DNA of 28,629 nt from Candidatus Saccharimonadota bacterium (GTDB lineage: Bacteria; Patescibacteriota; Saccharimonadia; Saccharimonadales; Saccharimonadaceae): the NCBI GenBank assembly GCA_905371715.1, contig CAJPLV010000013.1:1-28629 (forward strand). Reading direction: 5' to 3'. Below, in pieces: positions 8,283 through 16,103 of the stretch. The notes beneath the pieces are model-generated. The model ran no database searches. It saw nothing but the letters and a program-made list of their open reading frames with translations, and was not told where the DNA came from. The position numbers were made by a program, and so were the translations under genes. How positions within the stretch are numbered: the first letter of the stretch is position 1; every line of letters starts with the position of its first letter.

Positions 8283-8289
8283 AGCACTT

Positions 8290-8295
8290 ATTATA
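8290..8295 (-). promoter_or_regulatory. Extended -10 promoter of metG, leaderless spacing
   Basis: Minus-strand TGTTATAAT, then AAGTGCT, then ATG: the same seven-base gap as at alaS and pcrA. The box starts 14 bases after the sortase stop codon side of the gap (8301-8303). Confidence 0.75.
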
Positions 8296-8300
8296 ACAGA

Positions 8301-9203
8301 CTACGACGTACGTTTTGCATACACCATTAATCGGTGGTCCATTGTACTGCCGCTATTAATCCATTTTCCAGCACATGTCATTAAATTCAGTCCTTCGTCT
8401 ACGCCATTGGCAGGACGCATAAATTTATTCATATCAACATTCTCCAGTTTCACCGTCTCGGACACAACAACTTGGTAATTGAATAATTTTCCCGCACCAT
8501 TTTCTATCGTTATTGAATCGCCATTTTTCAACTGACTAAGTTTCTCAAAAATACCGTGCCGCGTCGGGCCAGAGACATGCCCCACAATGATGCTCGCGCC
8601 TTTTTGCCCAGGACGAACGCTTCCCGTGTACCACCCCGTGTCAAAAACATTGATCGGCGCTTGCATAGAACCGTCAGCATTGACGCCCATCTGCAAGACA
8701 CGCGCCTTTACGCCAATTGCGTTGATATGAATAATTCGCGGCAACTCAGGTGCAACTTTATAACGAGCGATCGCATCATCGCTGACATCTTTCTCGTCTT
8801 TGCCTTCAGCCGCCTGGCGTTTGTTAGAGTCATCGCTTTGAGCGGCTGCTACCGTATCGCTTCTTTCTTTTTTGACCTTTTGATTCAAGATAAGCGTATC
8901 TGCTACTGTATACAGCGCAAGCACCGTTAGTGCAATCGCTATTGACCGCGAAAAGAACTGCCAAGTGACAATCTTTTTCTTTACCTTATGCAACGCTCCG
9001 CTTTGTCGTTTGTCTCGTTTGGGACGCGCCACTTCTACATTCTCCAGCATATAGAGAATTTTTGCTGAGCGCATAAGGCGTTGAGCTATCACGCTATTTC
9101 TACGTTGATTACAAGATGCTTGGCACTGCACGTGCGTGCTACTCAAACGACAACCCATTCGACGATCATTAAAATCATACCGTACCCTCTTGCCCATAAT
9201 CAT
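8301..9203 (-). CDS. Membrane-anchored sortase (class E/F-like)
   Basis: Cysteine transpeptidase at the outer face of the membrane that would attach or link surface proteins. In a 300-residue reading the membrane segment is at about 84-105 (SRSIAIALTVLALYTVADTL). A hydrophilic linker follows and then the sortase barrel: PRIIHINAIGVKARV, catalytic H209 (IIVGHVSG), C277 (LMTCAGKW) and R291 (DHRLMVYAKR), all three present. The first 60 residues are basic and cysteine-containing, unlike a signal anchor. Starts at 9203, 9197 or an internal ATG (9074, 9050) are possible, and part of this stretch may be untranslated leader. A clean promoter lies just upstream. No LPXTG-like substrate is visible in the window, so its targets are elsewhere. 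Confidence 0.88.
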   Translation of the reverse strand: MIMGKRVRYDFNDRRMGCRLSSTHVQCQASCNQRRNSVIAQRLMRSAKILYMLENVEVARPKRDKRQSGALHKVKKKIVTWQFFSRSIAIALTVLALYTVADTLILNQKVKKERSDTVAAAQSDDSNKRQAAEGKDEKDVSDDAIARYKVAPELPRIIHINAIGVKARVLQMGVNADGSMQAPINVFDTGWYTGSVRPGQKGASIIVGHVSGPTRHGIFEKLSQLKNGDSITIENGAGKLFNYQVVVSETVKLENVDMNKFMRPANGVDEGLNLMTCAGKWINSGSTMDHRLMVYAKRTS

Positions 9204-9557
9204 TTTGTATTATAAAAAATACTGTACCTCTGGTCAAACTATTAGAGCGTAGTGTTAATGAATGTATTACTCTGTTAACCACTACTGATTCGCGTCATTA
9301 CAATAATGGTAAAAATCTATATACATCATTAGCTGAATGGACATAGTATATTATACGTCTAATTATTGCTATATGATCCGTTGATATGACAGTATACGCA
9401 ACGTCGCCTCGAAACACAAAACACACGGAGCGACGAACGACATGACTGACGCATACGTAGAGATGCCGTAATTAAGCATTAGCATTATGTCGTCGCACTT
9501 TACGACCGCATAGGGAGAAACCGCATTGACACTGATCGACAGCGATCACGTCTTACT
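9204..9557. other. 350-base gap between rsmA and the sortase gene, no convincing gene
   Basis: A/T-rich and without a long frame on either strand. It holds the sortase promoter and a further minus-strand TATAAT at 9350-9355, followed five bases later by a 20-codon frame (9282-9344, MSIQLMMYIDFYHYC...). It also holds a small perfect hairpin (TGATCG/CGATCA, around 9533-9548) and an imperfect inverted repeat whose arms contain ACGACAT (near 9435) and ATGTCGT (near 9488). No U-run terminator for rsmA is seen. A structured small RNA is possible but unproven. Confidence 0.5.
9209..9237 (-). promoter_or_regulatory. Sigma-70-type promoter of the sortase gene
   Basis: Minus-strand TTGACC (9232-9237), 17 bases, then TATAAT (9209-9214): the best -35/-10 pair among the protein genes here. 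The ATG at 9203 is only five bases past the -10 box, so the usual +1 would fall at or after it. This favours the second ATG at 9197 or a later one. Confidence 0.75.
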
Positions 9558-10343
9558 TCACTCGCTCTTTTTGGCGTATAACCGCACCAAGTCTAGCCAC
9601 TGCGCAATCGACAGCTCTTCTGCGCGAGCATCAGGCGAAATGCGCGCGCAAGACAAAAGCTGTTCAACATAATTCTTATCTAGCTGTAATCCGCCCGCCA
9701 ACGAACTGCGCAGCTTCTTGCGCTTTGCTGAAAAACCAGCTTTCACCAAGCGAAAAAATATTGGCTGCCAGTCGTGCGGTACAATTGGCTCGTCATAACG
9801 CCTTAATATCACTACCTGCGAATCAACTTTTGGCGGCGGCGTAAATAATGCTGCCGGCACAACTACGCCAGTATCCACTTGATGAAATACTTGTGCGGCG
9901 ATTGCTAAAACACTGTATTTACCTGGGCTCGCCGCGAGCCGTTCGGCAACTTCTTTTTGCACAAGCAGTACAATCATACTCGGCGGATTGTTACATTCGG
10001 AAAATGTTTGAATAATCTTGCTCGTGATGTAATACGGCACGTTCGCGACGATTTTATAGCCGCGCGGCAGTCTGGACGGATTAAACCGCAGAATATCTTG
10101 ATTGACAACCTCAAGATTCTTACCCGGAAATTGCCCAGGTAATTTACGTGCCAAATCTACATCAAACTCCACCGCCACCACACGACCAGCGCGCGCAAGC
10201 AGACGGCTCGTTAGCGTACCGAGCCCCGGACCAATCTCAAGCACCGTATCGTTTGGTGTTAATTGCGCCGCATCGGCGATATACGCGAGTATATCTGAAT
10301 CGTGCAGCCAGTGCTGACCGAGGGATTTTTTTGGAATAGCCAC
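9558..10343 (-). CDS. rsmA: 16S rRNA dimethyladenosine transferase RsmA (KsgA)
   Basis: Methylates two adjacent adenosines near the 3' end of 16S rRNA late in small-subunit assembly. It shows KKSLGQHWL at the N-terminus, SAM motif I VLEIGPGLGTLTS, motif IV NVPYYITSK and the C-terminal helical domain with FSAKRKKLRSSL. The start is taken as the GTG at 10343, which shares one base with the TAG stop of the RPF-like gene (TAGTG) and gives 261 residues, the family length. A GTG at 10379 would add twelve residues but has no ribosome-binding signal. Cotranscription of an RPF/G5 gene (yabE-like) with ksgA is also seen in Gram-positive bacteria. Confidence 0.94.
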   Translation of the reverse strand: MAIPKKSLGQHWLHDSDILAYIADAAQLTPNDTVLEIGPGLGTLTSRLLARAGRVVAVEFDVDLARKLPGQFPGKNLEVVNQDILRFNPSRLPRGYKIVANVPYYITSKIIQTFSECNNPPSMIVLLVQKEVAERLAASPGKYSVLAIAAQVFHQVDTGVVVPAALFTPPPKVDSQVVILRRYDEPIVPHDWQPIFFRLVKAGFSAKRKKLRSSLAGGLQLDKNYVEQLLSCARISPDARAEELSIAQWLDLVRLYAKKSE

Positions 10344-11521
10344 TACAGCACGCCTTGAGCTTGCATTTTTCGCGCACACCCAGGGAACTGTGTATAGATA
10401 CTTGAGCGCGACAATAAATTCTGGACGGCTTGCTTCTGCGCTTCAAGCGGCGCCTGATGCGGCAACACACCCTTATATTCTGCCGGCGCATTACTTCGCC
10501 ATGTGCCTGGCATAAATTGAAATGCACCGTAAAAACCGTTTCCTGAATTACGCGTCGCCGTCATGCCGGTTTCACAAACGCCAAGCGCGGTAATTTGCGC
10601 TTCGTTCAACGGACCACCGGTATAATTAAATTTCGCGCCAACCACCTCCACCTGTTTCACCGGTTGCTCCGTAACATTACTATTCACCTCTTTGCGCGAC
10701 ACTTCAACGCCATTCTCAATTTTAATTTCGTATGTTACCGTGCGCTTGCCTTTTTTACCAGCTGTCTTTACTTCTTTATAGTTCGCCGGTTGATTTGCAT
10801 CCTTAATTTTTTCAGTTTCAAACGGCACTTCCTCTTCTTGCGTTATCGTCTGCGTGCCTTCGCGATATAAACGCACATGCAAGCCGGCGGCGAGCGGCGT
10901 ATCGACGCCTGGTACAACAACATCATTCTGCGCCAATGTTATATGCTTTCGATTAAGCATATCGCCAACGGTTTTGCCGAGGCTATACGACATCGACGTT
11001 TTACCATAAAAGTCGAAGGTAAACGGCGTGGCGCGCGTTACCGTCATGATTTCAGAGGCGCCGTCGCCGAGCGGGTTAGTAGACTGCGACAATTCTGCCT
11101 TGTCCTCGTCATGAAGCGCTAAACCTGCGTGCTTTGCGATCTGCGCACCTGTGCGGTACGATGTAATAACTTTTGTTGCTGCCAGCCCGTCTTTTATCAC
11201 AACCGGACGGGCGCGGTAAACATTCACTTGATATGAATTAGCAACGAGCTTCGTGTCAAGCGCCGGCTCAGTACGATCGTTCGCGTCAATAGCAATATTC
11301 GCGTCGGCGAGTGCTTCTTTGAGTGTTGCTTTCTTCGTTATAAATCCTTTTACTGCGCCGTCGTCATGCAGCGCGATAATATGCTCGCCTGCTGCCACTG
11401 ACGTATCGTCAGCGCGAACGGGCGGCGTCGCCGCCACATACAGCGCAACGCCAAACAGCGCGATAAACACCGCGCCAATAATATGAGTGTAGAAAGGTGA
11501 TTTTGTAATCAATCGCTTCAT
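10343..11521 (-). CDS. RPF-like wall protein: DUF348 repeats, G5 domain, transglycosylase-like domain
   Basis: An exported cell-wall protein of 392 residues, similar in plan to YabE/RpfB. A membrane segment or signal lies at about 12-34 (HIIGAVFIALFGVALYVA), with an A-rich possible cleavage region after it. Two or three DUF348 modules follow (KATLKEALADANIAIDAND; SLGKTVGDMLNRKHITL). A G5 domain runs from about TITQEEEVPFETEKI to VKQVEVVG. The C-terminal lysozyme-like domain contains LGVCETGMTATRNSGNGFYG and GAFQFMPGTW, with the glutamate of CETG as expected catalyst. Such proteins cleave peptidoglycan and can wake dormant cells. The ATG at 11521 is preferred over a TTG six codons upstream, which lies in a leader stem-loop. 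Confidence 0.9.
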   Translation of the reverse strand: MKRLITKSPFYTHIIGAVFIALFGVALYVAATPPVRADDTSVAAGEHIIALHDDGAVKGFITKKATLKEALADANIAIDANDRTEPALDTKLVANSYQVNVYRARPVVIKDGLAATKVITSYRTGAQIAKHAGLALHDEDKAELSQSTNPLGDGASEIMTVTRATPFTFDFYGKTSMSYSLGKTVGDMLNRKHITLAQNDVVVPGVDTPLAAGLHVRLYREGTQTITQEEEVPFETEKIKDANQPANYKEVKTAGKKGKRTVTYEIKIENGVEVSRKEVNSNVTEQPVKQVEVVGAKFNYTGGPLNEAQITALGVCETGMTATRNSGNGFYGAFQFMPGTWRSNAPAEYKGVLPHQAPLEAQKQAVQNLLSRSSIYTQFPGCARKMQAQGVL

Positions 11522-11523
11522 AC

Positions 11524-11547
11524 GGGCGCGCCCTTTCAAGCGCGCCC
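11524..11547 (-). promoter_or_regulatory. Perfect stem-loop in the leader of the RPF-like gene
   Basis: Eight-base GC-only stem GGGCGCGC / GCGCGCCC around the loop TTGAAAGG, two bases before the ATG at 11521. The likely +1, about seven bases after the -10 box, falls at the first bases of the stem. The loop and right arm contain the only Shine-Dalgarno-like stretch (AAAGG). Confidence 0.6.
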
Positions 11548-11551
11548 GCTC

Positions 11552-11557
11552 ATTATA
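11552..11557 (-). promoter_or_regulatory. Extended -10 promoter of the RPF-like/rsmA operon
   Basis: Minus-strand TGCTATAAT between the pcrA stop (11573) and the leader stem-loop. No -35 match is seen at 17 bases. Confidence 0.65.
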
Positions 11558-11572
11558 GCAGATTCTCGTCGT

Positions 11573-13675
11573 TTATGCTAGTTTCTCAAGCCGCGCGTAC
11601 TCAACATTAAGCTTTTTCGTCACACCGTTTTCAAACGTTACGCTTACCGCTAAGCCGTCGATATCAACAATTTCGCCCGCACCAAATTGCGGCGAACGAA
11701 CTTGGTCGCCGATATCGTAGTTCATCACAAATTCGTTATATTGCGGCTGCGGCGGACGTGCTGGCTGCGGCGCAAACAGCTCCGCGCCCATATCTTCTAG
11801 AAAACGCGACGGCATATTGTACGAGCGCTGCCCAAATTGCTGGCGGCTCTGCGCGTACGTCAAATACAACTCCTGGCGCGCCCGCGTCATGCCGACGTAG
11901 CAAAGGCGGCGCTCTTCTTCGAGGTTGCGTGGACCTTCTTCGAGCGCGCGCTCGCTCGGAAACAAGCCGTCTTCCATGCCAGCCATAAATACCACCGGAA
12001 ACTCCAAACCTTTGGCGGCGTGAAGCGTCATCAGCGTTACTTTTGCGGCGTCATTTGCCTGATCGGCTGTACTCATCAAAGCAACTTCTTCCAAAAAATC
12101 CGGCAGCGTTGCAAATGCCTGCGCATCCGCCGCGAGTACGCCAAGATTTGCTTCGCGCTCTTCAGCTTGCGGCGTGCCATCAAGCACGTAGTCGCGATAG
12201 CCGGTTTTTTCAATTAGCTGCTCAATAATTTCGCTCGGATTCGTGCTAGACATCACGCGCGCTTGCAATGCGCCCAGCGTATCGCCAAGCTGCATAAACG
12301 CGTTTTTAGCGCGCGGCGTCAACATACTCGTTTGGTCGGCGTTTGCCAGCGCCGCAACGATGTCCATATCTGTTTCCGCCTGCCACAGTAAAAATTTTTC
12401 AACACTCGTCGCACCAAGCCCGCGCGCCGGTACGTTCACAATCCGGCTAAAGCTCATACGATCGTTCGGCTGATACAACAATCGTAAATACGCTACGATA
12501 TCTTTAATTTCTTTACGATCATAAAACCGCACGCCGCCGACCAACTGGTACGGAATTCGCTGCTGCATAAATGCGCGTTCAAAGGCAAAACTCTGCGCAT
12601 TCGTGCGATAGAGTACAGCAAAATCGCCGAAATCGCGCGCACCGATCGACGTCTGCGCTGTAATCCGGCTCGCTACGACATACGCTTCTTCTGACTCGTC
12701 CATTACCGCCTGAATCTGCACGGGCGTACCGCGCCCTTCGTTCGTCCAAAGCGTTTTATTGGTGCGCTCTAGGTTTTTGCTGATGACCTGTTGCGCCGCA
12801 TCAAGAATTGCACCGGTTGAACGATAATTTTGCTCTAATTTCACAACGGTTGCGCCTGGAAAATCGCGCTCGAAATTCAAAATATTTTTGAAATCCGCCC
12901 CGCGCCACGAATAAATCGACTGCCAATCGTCGCCGACGACGCAAATATTACGCGCATCGTTCACCAGAAATTTCACAATCGCATACTGCGCCGCATTCGT
13001 GTCCTGATATTCATCAATTAAAATATGTTTGAACCGCCGGCGATACTTACTGCGCACATCCGGTACATCGCGCAGCAAACGCACTGTTTCGATCAGCAAA
13101 TCATCGAAATCAAGCGCGCCCGCCTCGCAGCGCAGCCGTTCGTACGTATCGTAAATTTTCGCCACTGACTGCTGAAACGGATAATTGGCATTTGCCGCAT
13201 ATTCGTCAGGGGTCAGCAAATCGTTTTTTGCATTAGAAATTGCACTGCTGACAGCGCGCGGCTTGACTTTATCGGTACCGATCGACAGCTGCTTCATCGC
13301 CTGTTTGATCAGCCCCTGCCGGTCGTCTTCATCGTAAATAATGAAGTTCTGCGGCACACCAATGTGCTCGCCGTCCATGCGCAAAATCCTCACGCAAATG
13401 CCGTGAAATGTTCCCATCCACGGCATGAAACGGCGTGAATTTTCCTGCCTCGTCAGATGTGCTAACCGTTCGCGCATCTCGCGCGCGGCCTTATTTGTAA
13501 ACGTTACGGCTAGAATCTCATTCGGCCAAACTCTCTCGTGTGTCAACAGGTACGCAATACGATGTGTCAGCGTCTTCGTTTTGCCGCTGCCAGCGCCCGC
13601 CAAAACGAGCAACGGACCGGCTGTCGTCTCAACCGCTTGTTTTTGCGCGTCATTCAGCCCCTCTAGAACATCCAT
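11573..13675 (-). CDS. pcrA: UvrD/PcrA superfamily 1 DNA helicase
   Basis: ATP-dependent 3'-5' helicase used in repair and replication-conflict resolution. The 700 residues carry motif I AGAGSGKTKTLT (26-37), Ia AVTFTNKAAREMRER, II IDEYQDTN, III GDDWQSIYSWRGAD, IV EQNYRS, V TLHAAKGLEFPVVF and VI EERRLCYVGMTRARQE. A C-terminal Tudor-like module (GDQVRSPQFGAGEIVDID...) is typical of PcrA and binds RNA polymerase in other species. The ATG at 13675 follows TATAAT by seven bases and has no Shine-Dalgarno motif. The RPF/rsmA promoter lies just downstream. Confidence 0.95.
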   Translation of the reverse strand: MDVLEGLNDAQKQAVETTAGPLLVLAGAGSGKTKTLTHRIAYLLTHERVWPNEILAVTFTNKAAREMRERLAHLTRQENSRRFMPWMGTFHGICVRILRMDGEHIGVPQNFIIYDEDDRQGLIKQAMKQLSIGTDKVKPRAVSSAISNAKNDLLTPDEYAANANYPFQQSVAKIYDTYERLRCEAGALDFDDLLIETVRLLRDVPDVRSKYRRRFKHILIDEYQDTNAAQYAIVKFLVNDARNICVVGDDWQSIYSWRGADFKNILNFERDFPGATVVKLEQNYRSTGAILDAAQQVISKNLERTNKTLWTNEGRGTPVQIQAVMDESEEAYVVASRITAQTSIGARDFGDFAVLYRTNAQSFAFERAFMQQRIPYQLVGGVRFYDRKEIKDIVAYLRLLYQPNDRMSFSRIVNVPARGLGATSVEKFLLWQAETDMDIVAALANADQTSMLTPRAKNAFMQLGDTLGALQARVMSSTNPSEIIEQLIEKTGYRDYVLDGTPQAEEREANLGVLAADAQAFATLPDFLEEVALMSTADQANDAAKVTLMTLHAAKGLEFPVVFMAGMEDGLFPSERALEEGPRNLEEERRLCYVGMTRARQELYLTYAQSRQQFGQRSYNMPSRFLEDMGAELFAPQPARPPQPQYNEFVMNYDIGDQVRSPQFGAGEIVDIDGLAVSVTFENGVTKKLNVEYARLEKLA

Positions 13676-13682
13676 GAGCTTT

Positions 13683-13688
13683 ATTATA
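13683..13688 (-). promoter_or_regulatory. -10 promoter of pcrA, leaderless spacing
   Basis: Minus-strand TATAAT, then AAAGCTC, then ATG. The gap is seven bases, as at alaS and metG, but here there is no TGn extension and no good -35. Confidence 0.65.
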
Positions 13689-13693
13689 CGATA

Positions 13694-15175
13694 CTATCGG
13701 TTCATCAAGAAATAATAGCCAGCCGCACCGGCAAGCGAACCAAATAGTAATAGTACAATCAGCCACACGACGCGCACCGCCGGATTCTTTTTTGCTTTCG
13801 ACGCCGGTGCTTGTTTTATCGCCGGCGCATCGTCATCAACATCAATATGATACTGCTCAGTGTCATAAATCGCCGCGTTCGGCTCTGGTACGACATCGCG
13901 TTCAACGTATTGCTGCGGAATTGACGTCGTACTATTTACTGCTTTTTGCTCGCTCTCAAGAGCTGCTACCTCTTCAATCGTCGCAGACATATCAAGCGTT
14001 GGCTCGGGATCAGCTTTCACTGCTTCAATATGCGGCGTATCATGCTCAAGCAGTTCTGATACGGGCATGGGCGTCCGGCTGTTCTCGGCAGCAGTGTTTT
14101 CAGGCTTCGTGGGATCAAAAAAGTTTGTTGTTTCCGGCTCGGCAATTGCGGAAGTATTGCGCTCAACAGGCGCTGGCGTTTCGCGATCAAGCGCTGATAA
14201 GCGATCGACATCAGACAAACGGCGGCTGGCTGGCGCGGACGTTGGGGCGCTTGTTTTCGGCTCTGTATTTGCCACCGGCTCGGCGCCTAACATCCCATCT
14301 TCATCATCTGCTGGTATATTATCGCGCGATGCCGCGGGAATAGCATTCGCTGTGAGCGTCTCGCCCGGCTGCGATACTTCCAAATCCGCTTGGAGCGCTG
14401 CCGACAAATCATTCATTTGCTGCATCGACGGCTCTTGCTCATGCTGCCACGCATCAAGCGGACGTTTCGCCGGCTTAGCATTCGGCAAGAATGGCGACGC
14501 TTGAATTTCTGGCTCCGTGTACGCCGGCTCGTGCAATTCGCTCGCCGCTGACGCTTGACGATCATCGTGCGCGGCAGTATCCGCCATGTCGGCAAGCGGC
14601 GCGTCAACAGAGCTCGCCGGCGGGAGCGGCGAATCGTTGTTTATTGTCTGACTATTCATGTTAGAGCGAAAATCATGCTCGGCAATATCACTGTTTTTTG
14701 GCTCAACGAACGAAGTACCATTCGCCGCACCTGTCGATTCTTTGTCAAATTGAAATGCATCAACCGCCGGCCGCCCGGCGCTATGAGTTTCTACTCTAGA
14801 ATCATTCGTTTCTGTATTAGCACTTAACGATAGAGGCGGTTCTTGCGCCGCATCACGCTCGCTGGGCGGCGTAATTGGCTGCATAGTGTGCGACTTTCGC
14901 GACACAATCTGCGAGCGGCGCGCTGTCATATTCGACGACGGATGCACCATATCCATAAACTGACCGCGGCGGTGCGAACCAACAATCGGCTTTACCGTCG
15001 ACTCACTCGCGCCCGCTGGGCGACTTATTTCTGGCGCGCTGCGGCGTTCAGGTGTCATTGACCGGCTAACGCCCGGCGCCGACTGACCCGCTGAGTCGTT
15101 CGCTTTTTTCGCGTTGTTTTTTGCCATTGCCGCACTAATTGAACGGTCAAGCTCGTCAAAATCAAATTCCGTCAC
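13694..15175 (-). CDS. Tail-anchored, mostly disordered protein of unknown function
   Basis: A 493-residue protein I cannot assign. The N-terminus is short and ordered (MTEFDFDELDRSISAAMAK). Roughly 440 residues rich in Ser, Ala, Pro, Glu and Asp follow, with a basic patch (TARRSQIVSRKSH) near residue 90. A cluster of lysines (SKAKKNPAVR) then precedes one membrane segment at about 471-489, leaving only a few residues outside (YYFLMNR). This is the plan of a tail-anchored cytoplasmic protein. The start is GTG, overlapping the tpiA stop as GTGA, with GAGGAA six bases upstream, so it is cotranslated with tpiA. Envelope or division scaffolding is a guess only. Confidence 0.82.
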   Translation of the reverse strand: MTEFDFDELDRSISAAMAKNNAKKANDSAGQSAPGVSRSMTPERRSAPEISRPAGASESTVKPIVGSHRRGQFMDMVHPSSNMTARRSQIVSRKSHTMQPITPPSERDAAQEPPLSLSANTETNDSRVETHSAGRPAVDAFQFDKESTGAANGTSFVEPKNSDIAEHDFRSNMNSQTINNDSPLPPASSVDAPLADMADTAAHDDRQASAASELHEPAYTEPEIQASPFLPNAKPAKRPLDAWQHEQEPSMQQMNDLSAALQADLEVSQPGETLTANAIPAASRDNIPADDEDGMLGAEPVANTEPKTSAPTSAPASRRLSDVDRLSALDRETPAPVERNTSAIAEPETTNFFDPTKPENTAAENSRTPMPVSELLEHDTPHIEAVKADPEPTLDMSATIEEVAALESEQKAVNSTTSIPQQYVERDVVPEPNAAIYDTEQYHIDVDDDAPAIKQAPASKAKKNPAVRVVWLIVLLLFGSLAGAAGYYFLMNR

Positions 15176-15957
15176 GCCGCTTTCCTCGCTACCGCCTTAT
15201 CAATTACATCGGCTTTTTTAATAATCTCCGCAAATGCCCGTACATCCAAACTCGTATCGCCGATTAGCAAACCGTCGACACCGTCGATCTGCAAATACGC
15301 GCTTGCATTATCAACGTTCACGCTACCGCCGTACAGCACGCGCACATGTTTTGCTGCCAACGCGCCAAACAGCTGCTTGATTTGTTTGCGAATCAATTTC
15401 ACCGCTCGCGACACGTCACGCGGGGCGGCAAATTTGCCCGTACCAATAGCCCAGACCGGCTCGTACGCAACGACAATATGTTCAACTTCAACACTCGTAA
15501 TGTTTGCAAGTCCGCCAATCAACTGGTCATGGATGACATCGGCCGTTTCGCCGTCAGCGCGCTCGCTCGCCGTTTCGCCGATACACAACACGGGCGTGAT
15601 ACCGTTGCGCACCGCCGCTTGAACTTTGCTGCGAATATCTTTTGAGCGCTCGCCAAACACGTGCCGGCGCTCGCTATGACCAACCAAGCCGTACTGCACT
15701 AGTCCCCGCAATTGCGACGCCGATACCTCGCCTGTGTATGCGCCATGGTCGCGCCAATAAAAATTCTGTGCCGCGAGATTAAAGTGATGGTGCTGCACCT
15801 GCAAATGGAGCGGCTGAACCGCTAGCATCGTCGGCGCAAGCACAATCTCGACGCCGCGGCGTTTGCCAATCAGATCGTCCAATCGGTGCACAAACAAGCT
15901 CGCCTCGTTCACCGTGAGGTTCATTTTCCAGTTCGCAATGATAAGTTTCTTGCCCAC
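15172..15957 (-). CDS. tpiA: Triose-phosphate isomerase
   Basis: Interconverts dihydroxyacetone phosphate and glyceraldehyde 3-phosphate in lower glycolysis. The 261-residue length is normal. Catalytic residues are N9 and K11 (IIANWKMN), H94 (LVGHSERR) and E166 (VVAYEPVWAIGTGK); the phosphate loop YGGSVN and the late GLLIGDTSLD are present. The start is GTG at 15957 with no clear Shine-Dalgarno motif; a weak -10-like TATTTT lies six bases upstream. It is followed by the disordered tail-anchored protein and preceded by the pyk terminator, so two glycolytic genes sit next to each other in separate transcripts. Confidence 0.96.
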   Translation of the reverse strand: MGKKLIIANWKMNLTVNEASLFVHRLDDLIGKRRGVEIVLAPTMLAVQPLHLQVQHHHFNLAAQNFYWRDHGAYTGEVSASQLRGLVQYGLVGHSERRHVFGERSKDIRSKVQAAVRNGITPVLCIGETASERADGETADVIHDQLIGGLANITSVEVEHIVVAYEPVWAIGTGKFAAPRDVSRAVKLIRKQIKQLFGALAAKHVRVLYGGSVNVDNASAYLQIDGVDGLLIGDTSLDVRAFAEIIKKADVIDKAVARKAA

Positions 15958-16043
15958 GTTTCGAAAATACTTATGATTAATCTTGTTACCAGTGTACTAC
16001 ACTCGCCGGCGCGCGTCCAGCACTCCGAAGCATCATTTTTTAT

Positions 16044-16084
16044 AAAAAATACACCTCAGACTAAAGAACACCGAGGTGTATTTT
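16044..16084 (-). terminator. Rho-independent terminator after pyk
   Basis: Twelve-base perfect stem AAAATACACCTC / GAGGTGTATTTT with a 15-base loop. On the minus strand it continues into T6. It lies 20 bases after the pyk stop. The A-rich other side could also work for plus-strand transcripts. Confidence 0.85.
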
Positions 16085-16103
16085 ATTGCGCTACCCAAAC
16101 CCG

